A stretch of DNA of 64,000 nucleotides, taken from positions 4,196,650 to 4,260,649 of the forward strand of contig NC_031496.1 of assembly GCF_000237925.1 (NCBI RefSeq), in the 5' to 3' direction. Both the position numbers and the translations under genes were made by a program. Source of the stretch: Schistosoma mansoni. Taxonomy: Eukaryota > Platyhelminthes > Trematoda > Strigeidida > Schistosomatidae. Shown piece after piece: positions 35,560 through 47,820 of the stretch. Under the pieces are notes generated by a model that was given only the letters and a program-made list of their open reading frames with translations, had not been told where the DNA came from and did no database searches. How positions within the stretch are numbered: position 1 is the stretch's first letter; each line of letters begins with the position of its first letter.

Positions 35560-38500
35560 AAAGTAATACAATGATTAGCCCTATCGTACATGGGAAAATT
35601 TTGGCCCCATTAAACATTGTTGTGAGTCATTCGCTCGACTCATATGACACTATTACGATGAAAGCTGACAGTAAGATGCCAGCAGTTAGCAGGCAGTATC
35701 TGAGCCGTGAACACGGCTTTTAGAGAAGTTAAACATGTTCCTAGTTTAATTATTTGGAATCTAGAAGAGTCAAAATACAATGGACCTGCTAAAAGACATG
35801 CCCACGATCTGCAGTTAGTGGAATCTGCCATCAGAAATGTGCTGCCCGAAAAGGTTTCAGGGGTACATATTACGAACGTAATAAGGCTCGGTAATTGGAT
35901 TGGAGGCGAGACCCAACAAAGAAGGATCTTGAAGTTAGTACTCGAGAATTTTAAGGAAAGAGACGTAATATTGAATAACGCACACAAAACTCACGATTCA
36001 AATATTCGTATTCGACCAGATTGGCCGCTTGGGGATCGGATCAAGTGGAAAAATACTCTTACGGAGTTAAGAACTCGGAAGCTACATGGTGAAACGAACC
36101 TCATGGTTTTCGGGTAGTCAGGTGTTGGTAGCTAATGCTTCCGAGACCTGTATGGGTAGAACGTATGATTCCCAAAACACTTTAAATGTGTGCTACACGA
36201 ATGCTCGTAGTCTTCGAAACAAAATGTCCAACTTAAGTTAGATGATGGATGAATTAAATCCTTATACAATTGTTACCACAGAAACGTGGCTCATTGTAGA
36301 TATAGACTGTTCCCCCATCATTTCAGGCTACATGTGTTTCAAAAGTGACAGAGTTATAAGTCGCAAGAGAGGAGGCATGTTATGGGTTACGGATAACTTT
36401 CGCGTACAATCGATCATATCGGAGGCGCATGTTAGTGATACATGTGAGGTAGCGTGTTGTACAATTATGTCTAGAAACGGGTTAGTGACTATAGGAGGAA
36501 TATATCGTAGTCTGTATTGTCTTGCCGACTACTATCTTCAGACATGTCTGTTCTTGGAGTAAGGCAAAATATTGTCTCATCATTGGATACTTCAACTCAC
36601 CAGATATCAACTGGATAAAGCTCACAGCTTCAGGTGGGGGTTTTGATAACGACCTATTACCAACAATTTTTCAGTGTGAATTTGTACAATGTATCGTAAA
36701 ACCGACACATATTGACCTGGAGCATGATCCGCCATTGCTAGACCTTGTCCTCACACACCAATGTGAAGATGTCGTTGACATTCAGCACCTTTTCCCATTA
36801 GTGAATAGTGACTACGTTGTACTTTTCTCTATGTTCCGGACACGTGGTATAGAATTCACATCTGCCCAACCCCGTCCTTATATCTGGAGAGCTAGTATTC
36901 CGGCAATCAGAGACTGTGCTGTCTCGATTGACTGGTCGGTCGATGCTGATGGATCGATCGAAGATGAATGGAATGAGTTTAAGGCTACATTCGAGTCCGT
37001 AACACAACCCTTTATCCCATGAGACTTGTTTTTGTCAATAGGACAGGCATCATTTAAGTGCGAATATAAAATCCGGAATATATGTAAAGAAACCATAGCT
37101 AAATCCCGGACCACTTACGAACGACAGTGCGCATATGATAGCCGTGCTTGTCCGAAGAGATTGTTTTCGTACGTTAAACGGCGAACGAAACGTAGTGATA
37201 GTATTCCCGCGTTACTGTTACACGAAAATTCAGATTTACTGGCTGAATCTGACCTAAAAAAAGCTGAGACTTTTTCAAACTATTTTGGTGAAACCTACTC
37301 TAAGTGTAGTGTTACAACTACTTGTCCCATTTACACCGAGATACCAGCTATAGGATTTGTAAATGTGACTGAGGAGACTTCTCTTCCATTGATAACTAAC
37401 ATCAAACCTTGTAAGATACCGGGCCCCGATGGGTTAAATACACGCTTGCTGTCATCGCTTGAGGACATTATTTCAAGACCGCTCGCGACGCTCTTCAACA
37501 TATCCCTTTCACTTACTCAACTACCTAGAGACTGGAAAGACGCTGTAGTCAGCCCCATATTTAAGGTTAGTCAGAGACGGATCGTATTTAACTACCGGTC
37601 TGTCGGCCTAACCAGCACAGTCGTTAAGTTACTTGGAAAGATAATTCTGGTTAAATCACTAAACCACATAGATTCGTACAATCTGTTCTCTACCGAGCAA
37701 CATAGGTTTTGTAACAAGCGTTCATGCTCGACTAACTTACTTATTGCGAGAGAGGGTTGGACAACAGCCCTAGATAACGGCCTGTCTGTCGATGTGATAT
37801 TCATAAATTTCAGCAAAGCGTTTGACAAGGTTTCACACAATTAAGTCTTATGTAGAAGCTCTCGAGCTTTGGAAAAACAGGTGCTATAAAACAGGGATGG
37901 ACAGGAAACTTTTTATGTGACCGCAGACAGAGAGTGAGAGTCAGTGAAACGCTATTGGAATGGAAGTCGGTCAAAAGTGGTGTACCCCAAGGCACCATCT
38001 TAGGCTCTCTACTTTTCCTTCTGTATGTTAATGAGTTACCTCTATTGCTTAAGTCGTCGACATTATTGTTTGCGGATGATGTAAAAATCTGGAGAACAAT
38101 AAGAAGTGAGGCTAATCGTTTTCATCACCAAGCTGACCGAGACGAATTAGTTAGATGGGCTCATGATTGGGGCTTAGAATTTAATTCCAGTAAGAGCGTG
38201 CTCATGCACGTCGGACACGGTAACAGTTACCATTATACCATTGAAGGTACATTTCTTCCACTCGGTCAAGAACATAAAGACTATGGAGTATTAATAAGTC
38301 ACGACTTGAAAATAACTACGCACTGCCACGCAGCTGCTTCCAAAAGTTATCGTGTGTCATGGTCAAGTCGCCGAGCATTCAAATACTTTGACGAGATCTT
38401 TCGAATTTTATATCCTACCTACGTAAGGCCACACTAAGAGTACTGTATCCAAGCAGCTAGCCCATGTCTGATAAATAATACCAATTCGCTTGAGTGTCAA

Positions 38501-38880
38501 GCGTGTGGGGACGAAATTAGTGAAGGGTCTTTCTAAACTCTCTTACGATTAGAGTTTGAAACGTCTAAACCTTTTCCCACTGTCTTCTTGTAGGACGCGA
38601 GGTGACCTTATACTGACATTTCGTATCTTTAATTATGATTTGGGAGTTAATATGTCCTATCATTTTGCTCCCTCCAACACTGATAATCTCCAAGGTCATA
38701 GCAAGAAGGTTCACAAACCGCGATCTAATAAACTAAAGGTGAGGTCCCGTTTTTCTCATCAACTGGTCAATGGCTGGAACGCCTTACCTCATCAGTGAAC
38801 ATTTTCAAGGAGAAGCTGGACCTTGACTGGAAAGAAATCTGTCAGGATCCTTATTACTGAAAACTGACGCACCAATCGTT
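35560..38880 (+). mobile_element. CR1-like LINE, most domains present, decayed
   Basis: In order it has an ORF1-like nucleic-acid-binding protein (35707-36117: IIWNLEES, ERDVILNNA), an endonuclease (36242-37022: TETWL, IGYFNSPDINW, DLVLTH, NSDYVVLF), reverse transcriptase (37026-37844: IPGPDGLNTRLL, WKDAVVSPIFK, FNYRSVGLTS, FSKAFDKVSH; 37934-38437: SGVPQGTILGSLLF, LLFADDVKIW) and a C-terminal part (38556-38798: RTRGDLILTFRIF, FSHQLVNGWNALP). Several frame breaks separate these blocks. The style (PQGT, FADD, RGDL) is that of the CR1/Jockey group, to which schistosome SR1 and relatives belong. It ends about 350 bases upstream of the WDR4 gene. Confidence 0.9.
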
Positions 38881-39230
38881 TAACGTCAGGTTGACCTTCA
38901 AGTGCTCAGTAACCTCCACCAATGGACAGTGCAAGTGGTAGTAAGACATGTGCTATCGCCATTTGCTACCGATTGCTTTCACTATTGAATTCGAGTGCAT
39001 CCTATGCACTTACAAGATCGTTTGCTAACTTTCCATATCGTTCCTCTTCTACCAGATTTTCTCACTACTCTGCTTACTTCCTCAACTCAACATACTTTCA
39101 GCATAGACTGAAAGCACTGCACCACAAATGCTTACTGCTTGCAGAGAGGTTTATTTATCTCTAAAATACTCGTTCGTAGGCTGGAATTTAAGGTTTGTCT
39201 TTTGAAAACTTTAAAGCATCACGTACAGAA
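38881..39230. other. Probable 5' region of the WDR4-type gene
   Basis: The sequence between the CR1-like LINE and the first possible WDR4 codon. It should contain the promoter and 5' leader, but no motif can be pointed to. An 80-codon frame (38922-39164) has no visible domain. Confidence 0.4.
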
Positions 39231-39265
39231 ATGGTATTGTTAGTGAGACTTGCCTACCTGATGTC
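39231..39265 (+). CDS. WDR4-type protein, possible first exon
   Basis: An ATG at 39231 opens 11 codons plus two bases before a donor-like GTAATG. A 33-base intron (39266-39298) ending in TTAG would join it in phase to the next exon. Tiny introns at gene 5' ends are known in schistosomes. The resulting N-terminus is shorter than in human WDR4, so a different or additional upstream exon is possible. Confidence 0.4.
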
Positions 39266-39298
39266 GTAATGTACGTCTTATGTATTTTAAGTAATTAG

Positions 39299-39448
39299 GT
39301 CTAGTGATCCAGAATTTGGCGGACGGGTTCCTACTATTTCACTTTTGACGGTTTCTTCGAAGGGTTCATACCTCTCTGCTGCAGATAACCTCAAGCGGCT
39401 GTTTCTGTATGTTAATGAAAATGGTCACTGGTTATTGGTTTCACAATT
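39299..39448 (+). CDS. WDR4/Trm82-type WD-repeat protein, exon 2
   Basis: WDR4 (Trm82 in yeast, Wuho in fly) is the non-catalytic WD40 partner of METTL1/Trm8, which methylates G46 of tRNAs to m7G in the nucleus. This exon encodes SLLTVSSKGSYLSAADNLKR, matching the family's 'STFSKSGSYFALTDDSKRL' blade. It ends in phase 2 at a GTAAGT donor; the 35-base intron 39449-39483 restores the frame. Confidence 0.85.
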
Positions 39449-39483
39449 GTAAGTGGCACTCATATTCGTTTAAATTTGTTTAG

Positions 39484-39652
39484 GAAGCTGCGTAAACAGG
39501 CATCGTGTCTTCTTTTTTCTCCGAGTGAGAAGGCACTACTTATTGGAGACAAGTCAGGAGATGTTTTCAAACTCCCTTTGTGCCTGGAGAAGCCCATTCA
39601 CGATACAGACTTGACTCTTCTTTGCGGACACCTCTCACTACTTAGTCACATG
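39484..39652 (+). CDS. WDR4-type protein, exon 3
   Basis: Encodes CLLFSPSEKALLIGDKSGDV followed by LTLLCGHLSLLSHM. Human WDR4 has VLVADKSGDVYSF and LGHLSMLLDV in the same order. The acceptor is TTTAG and the donor GTAAGT; it ends in phase 0. Confidence 0.92.
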
Positions 39653-40803
39653 GTAAGTGCTTATTTCTTCGGCTTCCCTATGTGTCATTCTAATTGTCGT
39701 CATCGTGCTGTTGAAATTCAGGCCAAGTACTTCATGAATTATCCTCTGTTTTGGTTTTAAACTACACGTCGATATTAAAACTTCTGATGTTTTCTAGAGT
39801 AGCAGATTAAAATAATTAGAATTCTAAACTTAGTGGCGGAAGTCTGATTGCCCCTATTACTAAGAGACTAGTCAACTTATATGTTACTGTTATTTCTTTT
39901 TCTTACTATAAAACCCTCTATTTGTATCCATACTCCCAAAATGTCTTGTGTCTTACAGATATCTTAATCCTCACTTACCTCTGCATGGGATGGATCCAGT
40001 ATGCTACGTCAATCTGAATAAAATAGCAGGGTAATATAGTTAGACAGATTGAATCAAATGAAACTATGTCTTTCTAAGTAGGTAACAAGGCAAAATTAAC
40101 CAAAGAGAGCGACTGCTCATCCGTTACTGTCCGCTAATGTAGTCTGCTGGATTCCTCGGATGTGTGAAATAATAATTCATATTATGGCGAGGGTACTCAA
40201 TGTGTGGACACAAAATTCATTCACAGTAGCTTCTCTGAATAAATGAATTCACACACTAAACTGAAATCGAGATAGCTTTCGAAAAGTGAGTATTTTTGAA
40301 AATATATGTTGTAAATAACAAGGGTGTGTTCGTTCGGTTTTCATGCTATTCAAGTCTCATTATTATTGTATTTCTGAGACGATATGACATTGTCCTTCGA
40401 AGTAGCTTTATCTTTCATTCCTTGCTTATCTTCCTCGTAAGACTTGTAGTATAAATAGTGACTTCAGTCACTTTATCTACTAAAATGTGGCTCATACTTT
40501 ATAAGGGCTAACGAGTACATGTATTAGGTTAACTAGGTAGGAGTTTCAACTGGCTACAAAACTTCCGTGGAATGCTTTCAGTAGTTATTTACGGTTTCTC
40601 ATTCTTCATATGGCATGAGTTATTATAATTGCTAACTTTCCGGTCAAATGATATTTCATGCCTCAAGTTCGTAATGGTAATCTTAGTTCATGTATCACAT
40701 AGATATTTCCGTTTATATGCATTTTTATAGTCAGATAGTGATACTAACGTTTATATTGCACTTTCTTATGATGACTTATTATGTATATCCCATTGCTTAT
40801 CAG

Positions 40804-40916
40804 GCTATTTCGGAGGATGAAATGTACTTGGCGTCTTGTGATCGTGATGAAAAGATACGAATTAGTCGATTTTCCGAACCTTATGTTATCCAATCATTTT
40901 GTCTTGGTCATAAATC
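40804..40916 (+). CDS. WDR4-type protein, exon 4
   Basis: Encodes [18 protein letters not shown] and [11 protein letters not shown], nearly the same as the WDR4 hallmark ADRDEKIRVS...SIESFCLGH, which faces the catalytic subunit in the complex. Phase 0 at start, phase 2 at end; a 43-base intron (40917-40959) follows. Confidence 0.95.
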
Positions 40917-40959
40917 GTAAGTTTAGTGTGTTGGATTAACTTTTAAAAGCAAACGACAG

Positions 40960-41017
40960 GTTCGTTTCTCAGCTTGGATTTATTCCTGACACTCGATATT
41001 TAATCTCAACAGGAGGA
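40960..41017 (+). CDS. WDR4-type protein, exon 5
   Basis: A 58-base exon encoding FVSQLGFIPDTRYLISTGG (family: FVSRISVVP...[13 protein letters not shown]). It ends in phase 0 at GTAAGT. Confidence 0.9.
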
Positions 41018-42890
41018 GTAAGTTGAATGGCTCACTACTTTGATTTGGTCTCATTCTTTATTCCACCTCTATATTTTCCTCAAAAGATTGGGACTGGTAT
41101 TTGTCGCTCATCTTTTGTCATAATTCCACAGAATTTTTTATTGTGTGATTGTTTTTGCCATTTTACCGACCAAGATAGTTCTTATAGTTTCCGAAATGCA
41201 TAAGCTATCAGAAATAAGCTGACTATTGAGTTTCGAATGATATTATCTCAACATATGTAACTGCACACAATAAAGTAAATAGAATTTTTGTCATCTCAAA
41301 ATATGTATCCTTAGGATTGGGATTGTGAAGCATTTTTACTGATTACCATGCCACTAATTCACGATGTGTTATTCCATCAATACATTCACAAGGCTCCCAA
41401 ATTTTATGTTTGATGCAGTTTAGGACTGGCAGACAATTTTTACTTTTAATGCTGGTGTTGTTTTTCACTACTGATCTTGATCAACATGTTTTACATTTGC
41501 ATGTAATCACTTTAACAAGTTATTTATAGTATACAACTGAAAGCAGTTAGTCACAGTTCAGAAACCAGACAAATTCAACTAAAAGCTGAATATTTTCCCG
41601 AATATATCAAAGTAGTCATAGTTGAAGGCTTCATTGTACGAGTATGACGGTTGAACCAGATAGTACTTTTAAAATCCTAGATTGAGGAGCCGCAATATTT
41701 CTCACTAATCCTGATTATGTGCATAATCCGCTTCATCCTCAAGCTCCTCTGGTTTTTCACCCTGATAGTAAAAAGTCAGTTTGTTAGAAATAGGTAAGAA
41801 AAAATCTGGAAGATACAGGAAAGACCTGTAGAATCTGAATGTATATGGGCCCATCTACGAACAAAGGACATCTGCCGTAGTAATGACCACTTATCAAATA
41901 CATCAATCTGCAATAATTATCTTCCTTTAAGTTATGTAGCTGTCCCAACTTAGTTTACGTCCATTGATTTTCAGCTTGTTTATCGTATTTTTTGGTTCTC
42001 TCAGTTTCATGATATTTGAAGTTAGGTTTTTCATAAGCTGTAGTAGTTGACAGACATTACGAATGAGTCTAGTCTGATACCCGATGAAAAGTAGTCCATC
42101 AAACTCCAAGTTGTTTCCGAGTGACGATCTGGAACTCAGTTGTTCAACGCTAAACAGAAACTTCAACAAAATTGCTCCCGGTTCTCGGTACTCAAGAGGT
42201 TTCTACTGTGATTCATCATTTCTATAGCATTTGATTTAGACCAAACCTTTTAGATGATACGGAGTTAGGAGAGTGGCTCCCTAAAAAACACCCCTTTACG
42301 GTTTGATGACCCGGGCAGTATCTCAGCCCTCACGCAAATAGAGTTAAAACTACTTTGTGTGTGCGCATATATATTTTGGTACCCTTTCGTGCCAATGTTA
42401 ATAGGTTCGAACAATTAAGAACATCTGTTTCTTGTCCCATTTATAAATTTCGAAGTTAGTGTCTGGGATCATTTGAAGCTTTCTTCCGGTGAAGCATGAT
42501 TAGAAAAGGTTGAATTTCGTGTAAAGTGGTTTGGAAGGGCTTTGTTTAATGTTTCATTGGTAGTCCTAAACATGACTTTGATTTGTCAATAAAACTCTGA
42601 GGCTCGTCTGATATTTTCAATTTATATCACTAGCTCAGGTTAAATGTATATAAGCTACATCATGATAAATAATAAATGCGTAAACCTAGCCGTGACCGAT
42701 ATTAAACTATCTAAGCTAGTGGTCTTTATCATTTCGTAATATGAAAATTTAGTTGCAATAGGGCATCAACAAGAAATAATCCGTACCAATTCAGAGATAA
42801 TTTGAACTGATACGTAATTGCGCAAAAATCTATTATTTTCCTGTCTATATATTTGTTGGCTTACATTGTCCACTTTCTTCCTTAATCTAG
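41018..42890. other. WDR4 intron 5
   Basis: Holds a badly decayed 3' part of the ~520-base passenger repeat at about 42250-42420 ('cccgggcagtatctcagccc', 'ggtaccctttcgtgcc'). The rest shows nothing. Confidence 0.55.
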
Positions 42891-43069
42891 GATGAATGTA
42901 TGAGTATTTGGAATTGTGAGTCGGGCCACTGTCTATCATCGTATTATGTTTCAAAAAGTGAACTTCCATCTCTTTCAGTTTCTACGGATTTGCAGTTCGA
43001 TTTTAAGTCGGAAGCTGTTGTTTCTAGGTTATATACTATCAAAGATGTTGTCGTTTGTTGTTTTTTATC
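42891..43069 (+). CDS. WDR4-type protein, exon 6
   Basis: The acceptor is 'cttaatctag'. It encodes DECMSIWNCESGHCLSSYYV, completing the GG|D--M-IW blade begun in the previous exon (family: [20 protein letters not shown]). It then has a Ser-rich linker and SRLYTIKDVVVCCFLS. It ends in phase 2 at GTAAGT. Confidence 0.9.
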
Positions 43070-44140
43070 GTAAGTTGAACTTTTAAGATAAATTATCTTT
43101 TTTTCTTACCTGCTAGGCTGTCTATAAAGGTGTTAGATACCAACACAAAACCTTATGCAATACTGCACTTTCAAGTTGTCCGTAAACTGTATACCAATCA
43201 GAAATCTCATGTATTGTACTAAGTTTAAATAGCTTTTACAATGTTACCGTCCATGATGAAAGGAATTTTAATTTTTTAAAACAAATTCCCAGACTGGAAT
43301 TAAATTGGGATCCGAACTCACAAAGTAAACTTGTGGATACTGAATTAGTATTGAATTCAAGGTGAAAGTGCACTTCTTGACTATTATTCAATAATCTCTT
43401 TTGCGTCACCATCAACTCTAAAGTATGATACTGGCCGAATTAGAATTAGGTTGGGTAAAGTTTAAAAATGTTCAGATCAAAGTTGCCACTGGGTTCCACA
43501 GGTTTTGTCTTGGTCTTACCTTTAGAAGATCCAGATTTTTCTGTATGAGGCATTAAATACGACAGATGAAGCGTAACAGTAAAAAACCCACTCATTTTAT
43601 CATTAGATCCTGAACGTTTTGTAGTTCGTGAATCACTTCCCACTCTAAACCAGTGCCGTCTTTATTTGTTTTCGTAGTTTCCCACTTCTATTCTTTTTTT
43701 CTGTGCTGTCACGAAGTGTACAGACTTCGTGCTACATACGTTTGTATCAAAATTCTACATCAACATACGTAACTAGCTCTTTGTCTCACCGAATTTAATA
43801 AACAGTCATCACTTCGAAAAATCTGGAATCTTATGTTGAGTATTTTCAGTTTTCCGTTTAAAGGGATTAAATGCGGTATGTTATTAAGATCCTAGAGCGA
43901 AGTCGTGCTATCGGCTGTACTGGAAATTGACAACAGTAAGGTGTTTATCATGACTCATTCATTAGAATAATCATTGCACTAAAAACAAGTTTGAAACAGA
44001 TGACATAACTTTCCCTATTGTAATCACACCATATTATGGATGAAAACTAACAATTTAACTCTGTTACGTTGGTTGCCTTCAAGCACATAACACTGATTTC
44101 TAAGACTACTGATATACAGTTTTAAATATTAGTACTCAGA
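43070..44140. other. WDR4 intron 6, left part
   Basis: No repeat recognised. A minus-strand frame at 43446-43643 (GKTKTKPVEPSG) has no family match by eye and is not called. Confidence 0.4.
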
Positions 44141-44149
44141 CATTATTGA

Positions 44150-45000
44150 TCCAGTCTGAGCGAACTGTTATGCTCAAGTGCCTTTCGCCAGAGCCACCAA
44201 TATTCCTACTTTGATCCATCTTTTCATCAATGTTCTCCTAGAAATAACACTTCCGCTAACTTTTCATAGGGGCGATCTCAAACCGGGAAGTTTGTTTATC
44301 GACTTGGAATATGTAGATTATATAGCCTTATTTCGTGATGCTGACAAAATGTAGTCTTTTGATCGAAATGACACAGCATTACAAACATTTGTCATGCGCT
44401 TATCTCCTTCTAAAGGTCAAATATTCCTCTACAATTGGTTTGCTTTAACGCCTGAACCACTGATAAAAATTGAAGTAGCTGAGTGTAGTGATCACTTATT
44501 TTGAAAGTCTCATAAATCTTGTAGGGTCGATGTGTGATAAAATCTCGGCAAATATTCAGAAAGCACAGTTAGCCTTTATCAACTTGCGTCACTTATGGAA
44601 GAGTTGGCATGCCCTCCTGACAGTCAAAGGGGACTATATATTGTACTCAACAGTTTGCTCTGCATTATGTTATATCTGTGCAACATAGTCTTTTAAGGTA
44701 AAAGACGTGCATAAGTTTTTTGTGTAAACTTTGTTGGCAGACTATCTGGTTGTGATCCACGTGATATTTACGATCAATTATTGGAAACTGAGATATGACT
44801 CAGAATAGTTCACGACGTATTTACTTTTTATCCTCTTTACACTTTTAAATTCCAGTATTCCTACTCTGCCTTTTCAAACCATATTCTCGAAATTTAGTCT
44901 TTTTTATCATTGGAACTACATTATTTAGATCTCTTATTATTTTCCATCCGTCGTGCTACCTTAGTATAATAACTTACCTCAAGTACATTTGTCCTAGGCT
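44150..45000 (+). mobile_element. Decayed LINE fragment in WDR4 intron
   Basis: Contains a reverse transcriptase C-terminal stretch (44488-44688: MCDKISANIQKAQLAFINLR, HLWKSWHALLTVKG), matching the 'DEI-ARI-KAR-AF-NLRHLWRRRD' of the LINEs at 2.5 and 50.4 kb. A 3' untranslated stretch follows, resembling 7655-7810. Same strand as the host gene. Confidence 0.75.
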
Positions 45001-45111
45001 GTTTGTTGGTGATGTCTGTCTGTTTTTAAGTTTGAGGGGGAACCTTGATGCTATACTGCTAGTAACATAATCTATTTTCACTTCACTTCCCGAAAAAAAT
45101 CTTATTTACAG

Positions 45112-45349
45112 CAACCCAGTGCTGATGGCGTTTCATATTCATATAACTGAAGATGAAGTTGTCTCTTGGGGATCGAAAGCTTTTACTTCCACAGAAGATA
45201 AAATGCCACTTACGGATATAGCTTTATGTTCAAATGATAATCGTATTATTGGACTGTGTTCTACTGGGACTAGTGTTCGTCTCTACTCCTGGAAATTGAT
45301 TATTCAACACGATGCTTGCCAACCATCTTGCTCTGTCAAATGGGATGTC
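45112..45349 (+). CDS. WDR4-type protein, exon 7
   Basis: The acceptor is 'cttatttacag'. The single first base completes the split codon from exon 6. Encodes MPLTDIALCSNDNRIIGLCS and SVRLYSWKL, one late WD blade. It ends in phase 0 at GTAAGT; the last exon's frame would need phase 1, so either a short exon or another donor is used. Confidence 0.82.
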
Positions 45350-45444
45350 GTAAGTGTTAGATAATATTTTCTTATTTAATTAAAAGAATGCGATAAATAC
45401 TAGGAAAACAACATTGTTTAAAGCAGAATGCAGCATATTTAATA

Positions 45445-45993
45445 ACAGAAGAAAAGATTTATTTATTTATTTAAACATATAAATATTGGTACAAGGAAGC
45501 ACCAGATACATATGCTCCACACAAATCTCATTTGATTTGTGTGAGGGCTGTGATACTGTCCAGGTGCCCAAACTGAAGCAGGTGGTTTTCTTAAGCGGCC
45601 ACACCCGGAGCCTTTGACCTAAAGGTCTGATCCACAAGGCAGTGGAGCATCGTGAAGAGATGCGATCTCATGGTAGTCGGTGACCAACCATTGATTCATA
45701 CGCCATTTGTTCCCTCAGGATACTGGAGCCCATGTGCATCATTGGTTTGGAATCAGGGTTTCCAACTCCCCTAGATTGACTTTCCGTGTCCACCAACCCG
45801 GTTAAAGCGCCGGACATTCGCTTTTCGTCCTCTCAATTTTGTAAACAACAGTAATTCCACTGTGAGAAGGCAGTGATTAGGACTTGTGTGGTAGCGGCTA
45901 TATACGCGTGACCATGTGAGAGGATTTGGAGAGGGAGAGCGGACTCTCCCCACACTGGGCCGTACCAGGGCATTTGGGGGCACAGAAGGAAAG
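45445..45993 (-). mobile_element. Copy 6 of the ~520-base passenger repeat, full length
   Basis: Minus-strand copy from the tail (45457) to 'catttggggg' (about 45981), inside WDR4 intron 7. Flanking direct repeats 'acagaagaaaag' (45445-45456) and 'acagaaggaaag' (45982-45993) differ at one base. Confidence 0.9.
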
Positions 45994-46250
45994 AAGTGAA
46001 GATTGTATTAAAGAGGTTCAGAAAGTTTATTTAGGTTTCGCCAGCTAATTAAAATTCAAAATGTGATTTATGTACAAAGGATTGTATAAGAAAACAACGA
46101 TTATGAAGTACGTTCCGGCTAACGGATGATTATTAAAATATGAAAAGAAATTTGACAATCAGTGACTATTCACTTTTGCCTTCATCTGTGTTGTTGCAAT
46201 ATGAGAAATCAGTTGTTTTCTTTTTGTTTGTTTGTTTTAATATTCTTTAG

Positions 46251-46441
46251 TTCCAAGTCCCCGAACGGAACTTTTGAAATTATTCTTCAAGTGTACAGAT
46301 AATAGCTCAATGATAAAAGCATATGAATCAAATAAACAATTACATCAACACAATGTAACTCAACGTCATATACGTAGTCAAAAAATGCGCAAATTGAATA
46401 AAACTCTACAGAATTCTGTTGATAAAGAATTAAATGTATAA
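46251..46441 (+). CDS. WDR4-type protein, last exon
   Basis: After a pyrimidine-rich acceptor (46249-46250) the frame beginning at 46253 runs 63 codons to TAA at 46439-46441. It reads PRTELLKLFFKC, then a basic Gln/Lys/Arg-rich tail (RHIRSQKMRKLNKTL). WDR4 proteins end in a similar 'LYK--FDN...' segment followed by a basic tail. The phase does not match exon 7's canonical donor. Confidence 0.6.
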
Positions 46442-46764
46442 AAAAAACCCATTCGCTATCTGATTATTATTGTTAATATTGTTGTCTTGGCTCCAAAAGT
46501 AAATGTTGTAGACCTTCAATGGCAATTATTTTGCAGGCGACTTCTATCATTTATTATTTATATAGAAACGTTGATATTAAGGAAAGTTTATTGTAGTTAA
46601 CATAGACCACCATTATTTGAAATCATTATTTGTTGCCATAAGGTCTATGGGGAAATGTAAGATTTTACGATCATCCCTTGATTTATAAGTTAATCACCAG
46701 TATTATGCAGCTCTTATCGATATAAGCATATTCTTTTATTGATCTTCTATCACTGTTATTTCAA

Positions 46765-47279
46765 TGTTATATCTTGTGGCCGAGTGGATGCCTTGCTAAC
46801 GTATGACGTGATAAGACCACCGATCAGAGAGCAGTGAATTATCGATTGGAACAGTGACACACGAAAACCGTACGAGCAGTCTAGAGTGCTTATCGATCCT
46901 GCTTCTGCCTAGCCCAGCTATCTAAGTCCAAAACACCAATAACAGCCTCTGCGGTATAAATCATTGTATTTCAAACATACTGAGTTTATATACCAAACAG
47001 ACTGACCACATCGTACCAATAAAATAGAAAATAACATGTACAAGATTTAGCCAAATGTGGCTGTGAATGTAGGAGGCAGCAATTAATAGACTAGAGATAA
47101 CTCAGGAATGGTAAATCGTATAATAATAGTCTATAGGTCAAAATAAAGCTCATAATAAGGGTAACACGAATATGAATACGTTAGTTATTTTACAATTATG
47201 CGATAAAAAGTATATGCATAATATTAGTCCATAAATGGATCCTAAAGTTACCATTCACTATTGTTATCGGGTTATAACA
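46765..47279 (-). mobile_element. Solo LTR, family L1 (fossil)
   Basis: 515 bases with TGTTAT...ATAACA ends and a perfect 5-base target duplication TTCAA (46760-46764 and 47280-47284). No internal part is present. The orientation is inferred from the TATA-like stretch in the homologous repeat at 13302-13808. Confidence 0.88.
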
Positions 47280-47469
47280 TTCAAAGTAAAGGAAAGCAAA
47301 TTGATATATTAGTATTTTCACTTACAAACCTGCAAAACTTTTAAATTCATCCGTTGCTAGTCAACTTCTGTTTTTGCGCGAAGCTATTCTTTTCTGCCTT
47401 AATTAATTCTTTAAATTCAAGGAAAGTTTAGAATAAATTCTACCGAGTTAATATCAAATTCACATACTT

Positions 47470-47820
47470 CAGTGGGCTATGATACTGTCCAAGTGTCCAG
47501 ACCGAAGCACGTGGTTTTCTTAGGGGGTCACACCCGGAGTCTTTGACCTAAAGGTCTGATCTACAAGGCAGTGGAGCATCGTGAGGAGATGCAATTCCAT
47601 GGTAGCTGGTGACCAACAATTGATTCATACTCCATTTGTCCTCTCAGGATACTAGAGTCAACCCATGTGCACCATTGTTTTGGAATGAGGGTTTTCCAAC
47701 TCCCCTAGGTGGATTCGCCGTGTCCACCAACCCGGTTAAAGCGCCGGATATTAGCTTTTCATCCTCTCAATTTCGTAAACAACAATAATGCCGCGAGAGA
47801 GCAATGAGTAGGATTTCCCT
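47470..47820 (-). mobile_element. Copy 7 of the ~520-base passenger repeat, truncated
   Basis: Core blocks are present ('cttgtagatcagacc', 'aaaccctcattccaaa', 'aaccgggttggtgga' on the minus strand). Both the LINE-like tail and the 5' end are missing. Confidence 0.8.

Noticed and set aside
38922-39164. 80-codon frame as the N-terminus of WDR4
   Set aside because: No resemblance to the first WD blade and no clean donor joining it to the next exon. It may be 5' leader.
43446-43643. Minus-strand frame with a Lys/Thr-rich stretch as a gene or exon
   Set aside because: No recognisable family, and no convincing splice borders. It lies within a WDR4 intron on the opposite strand.
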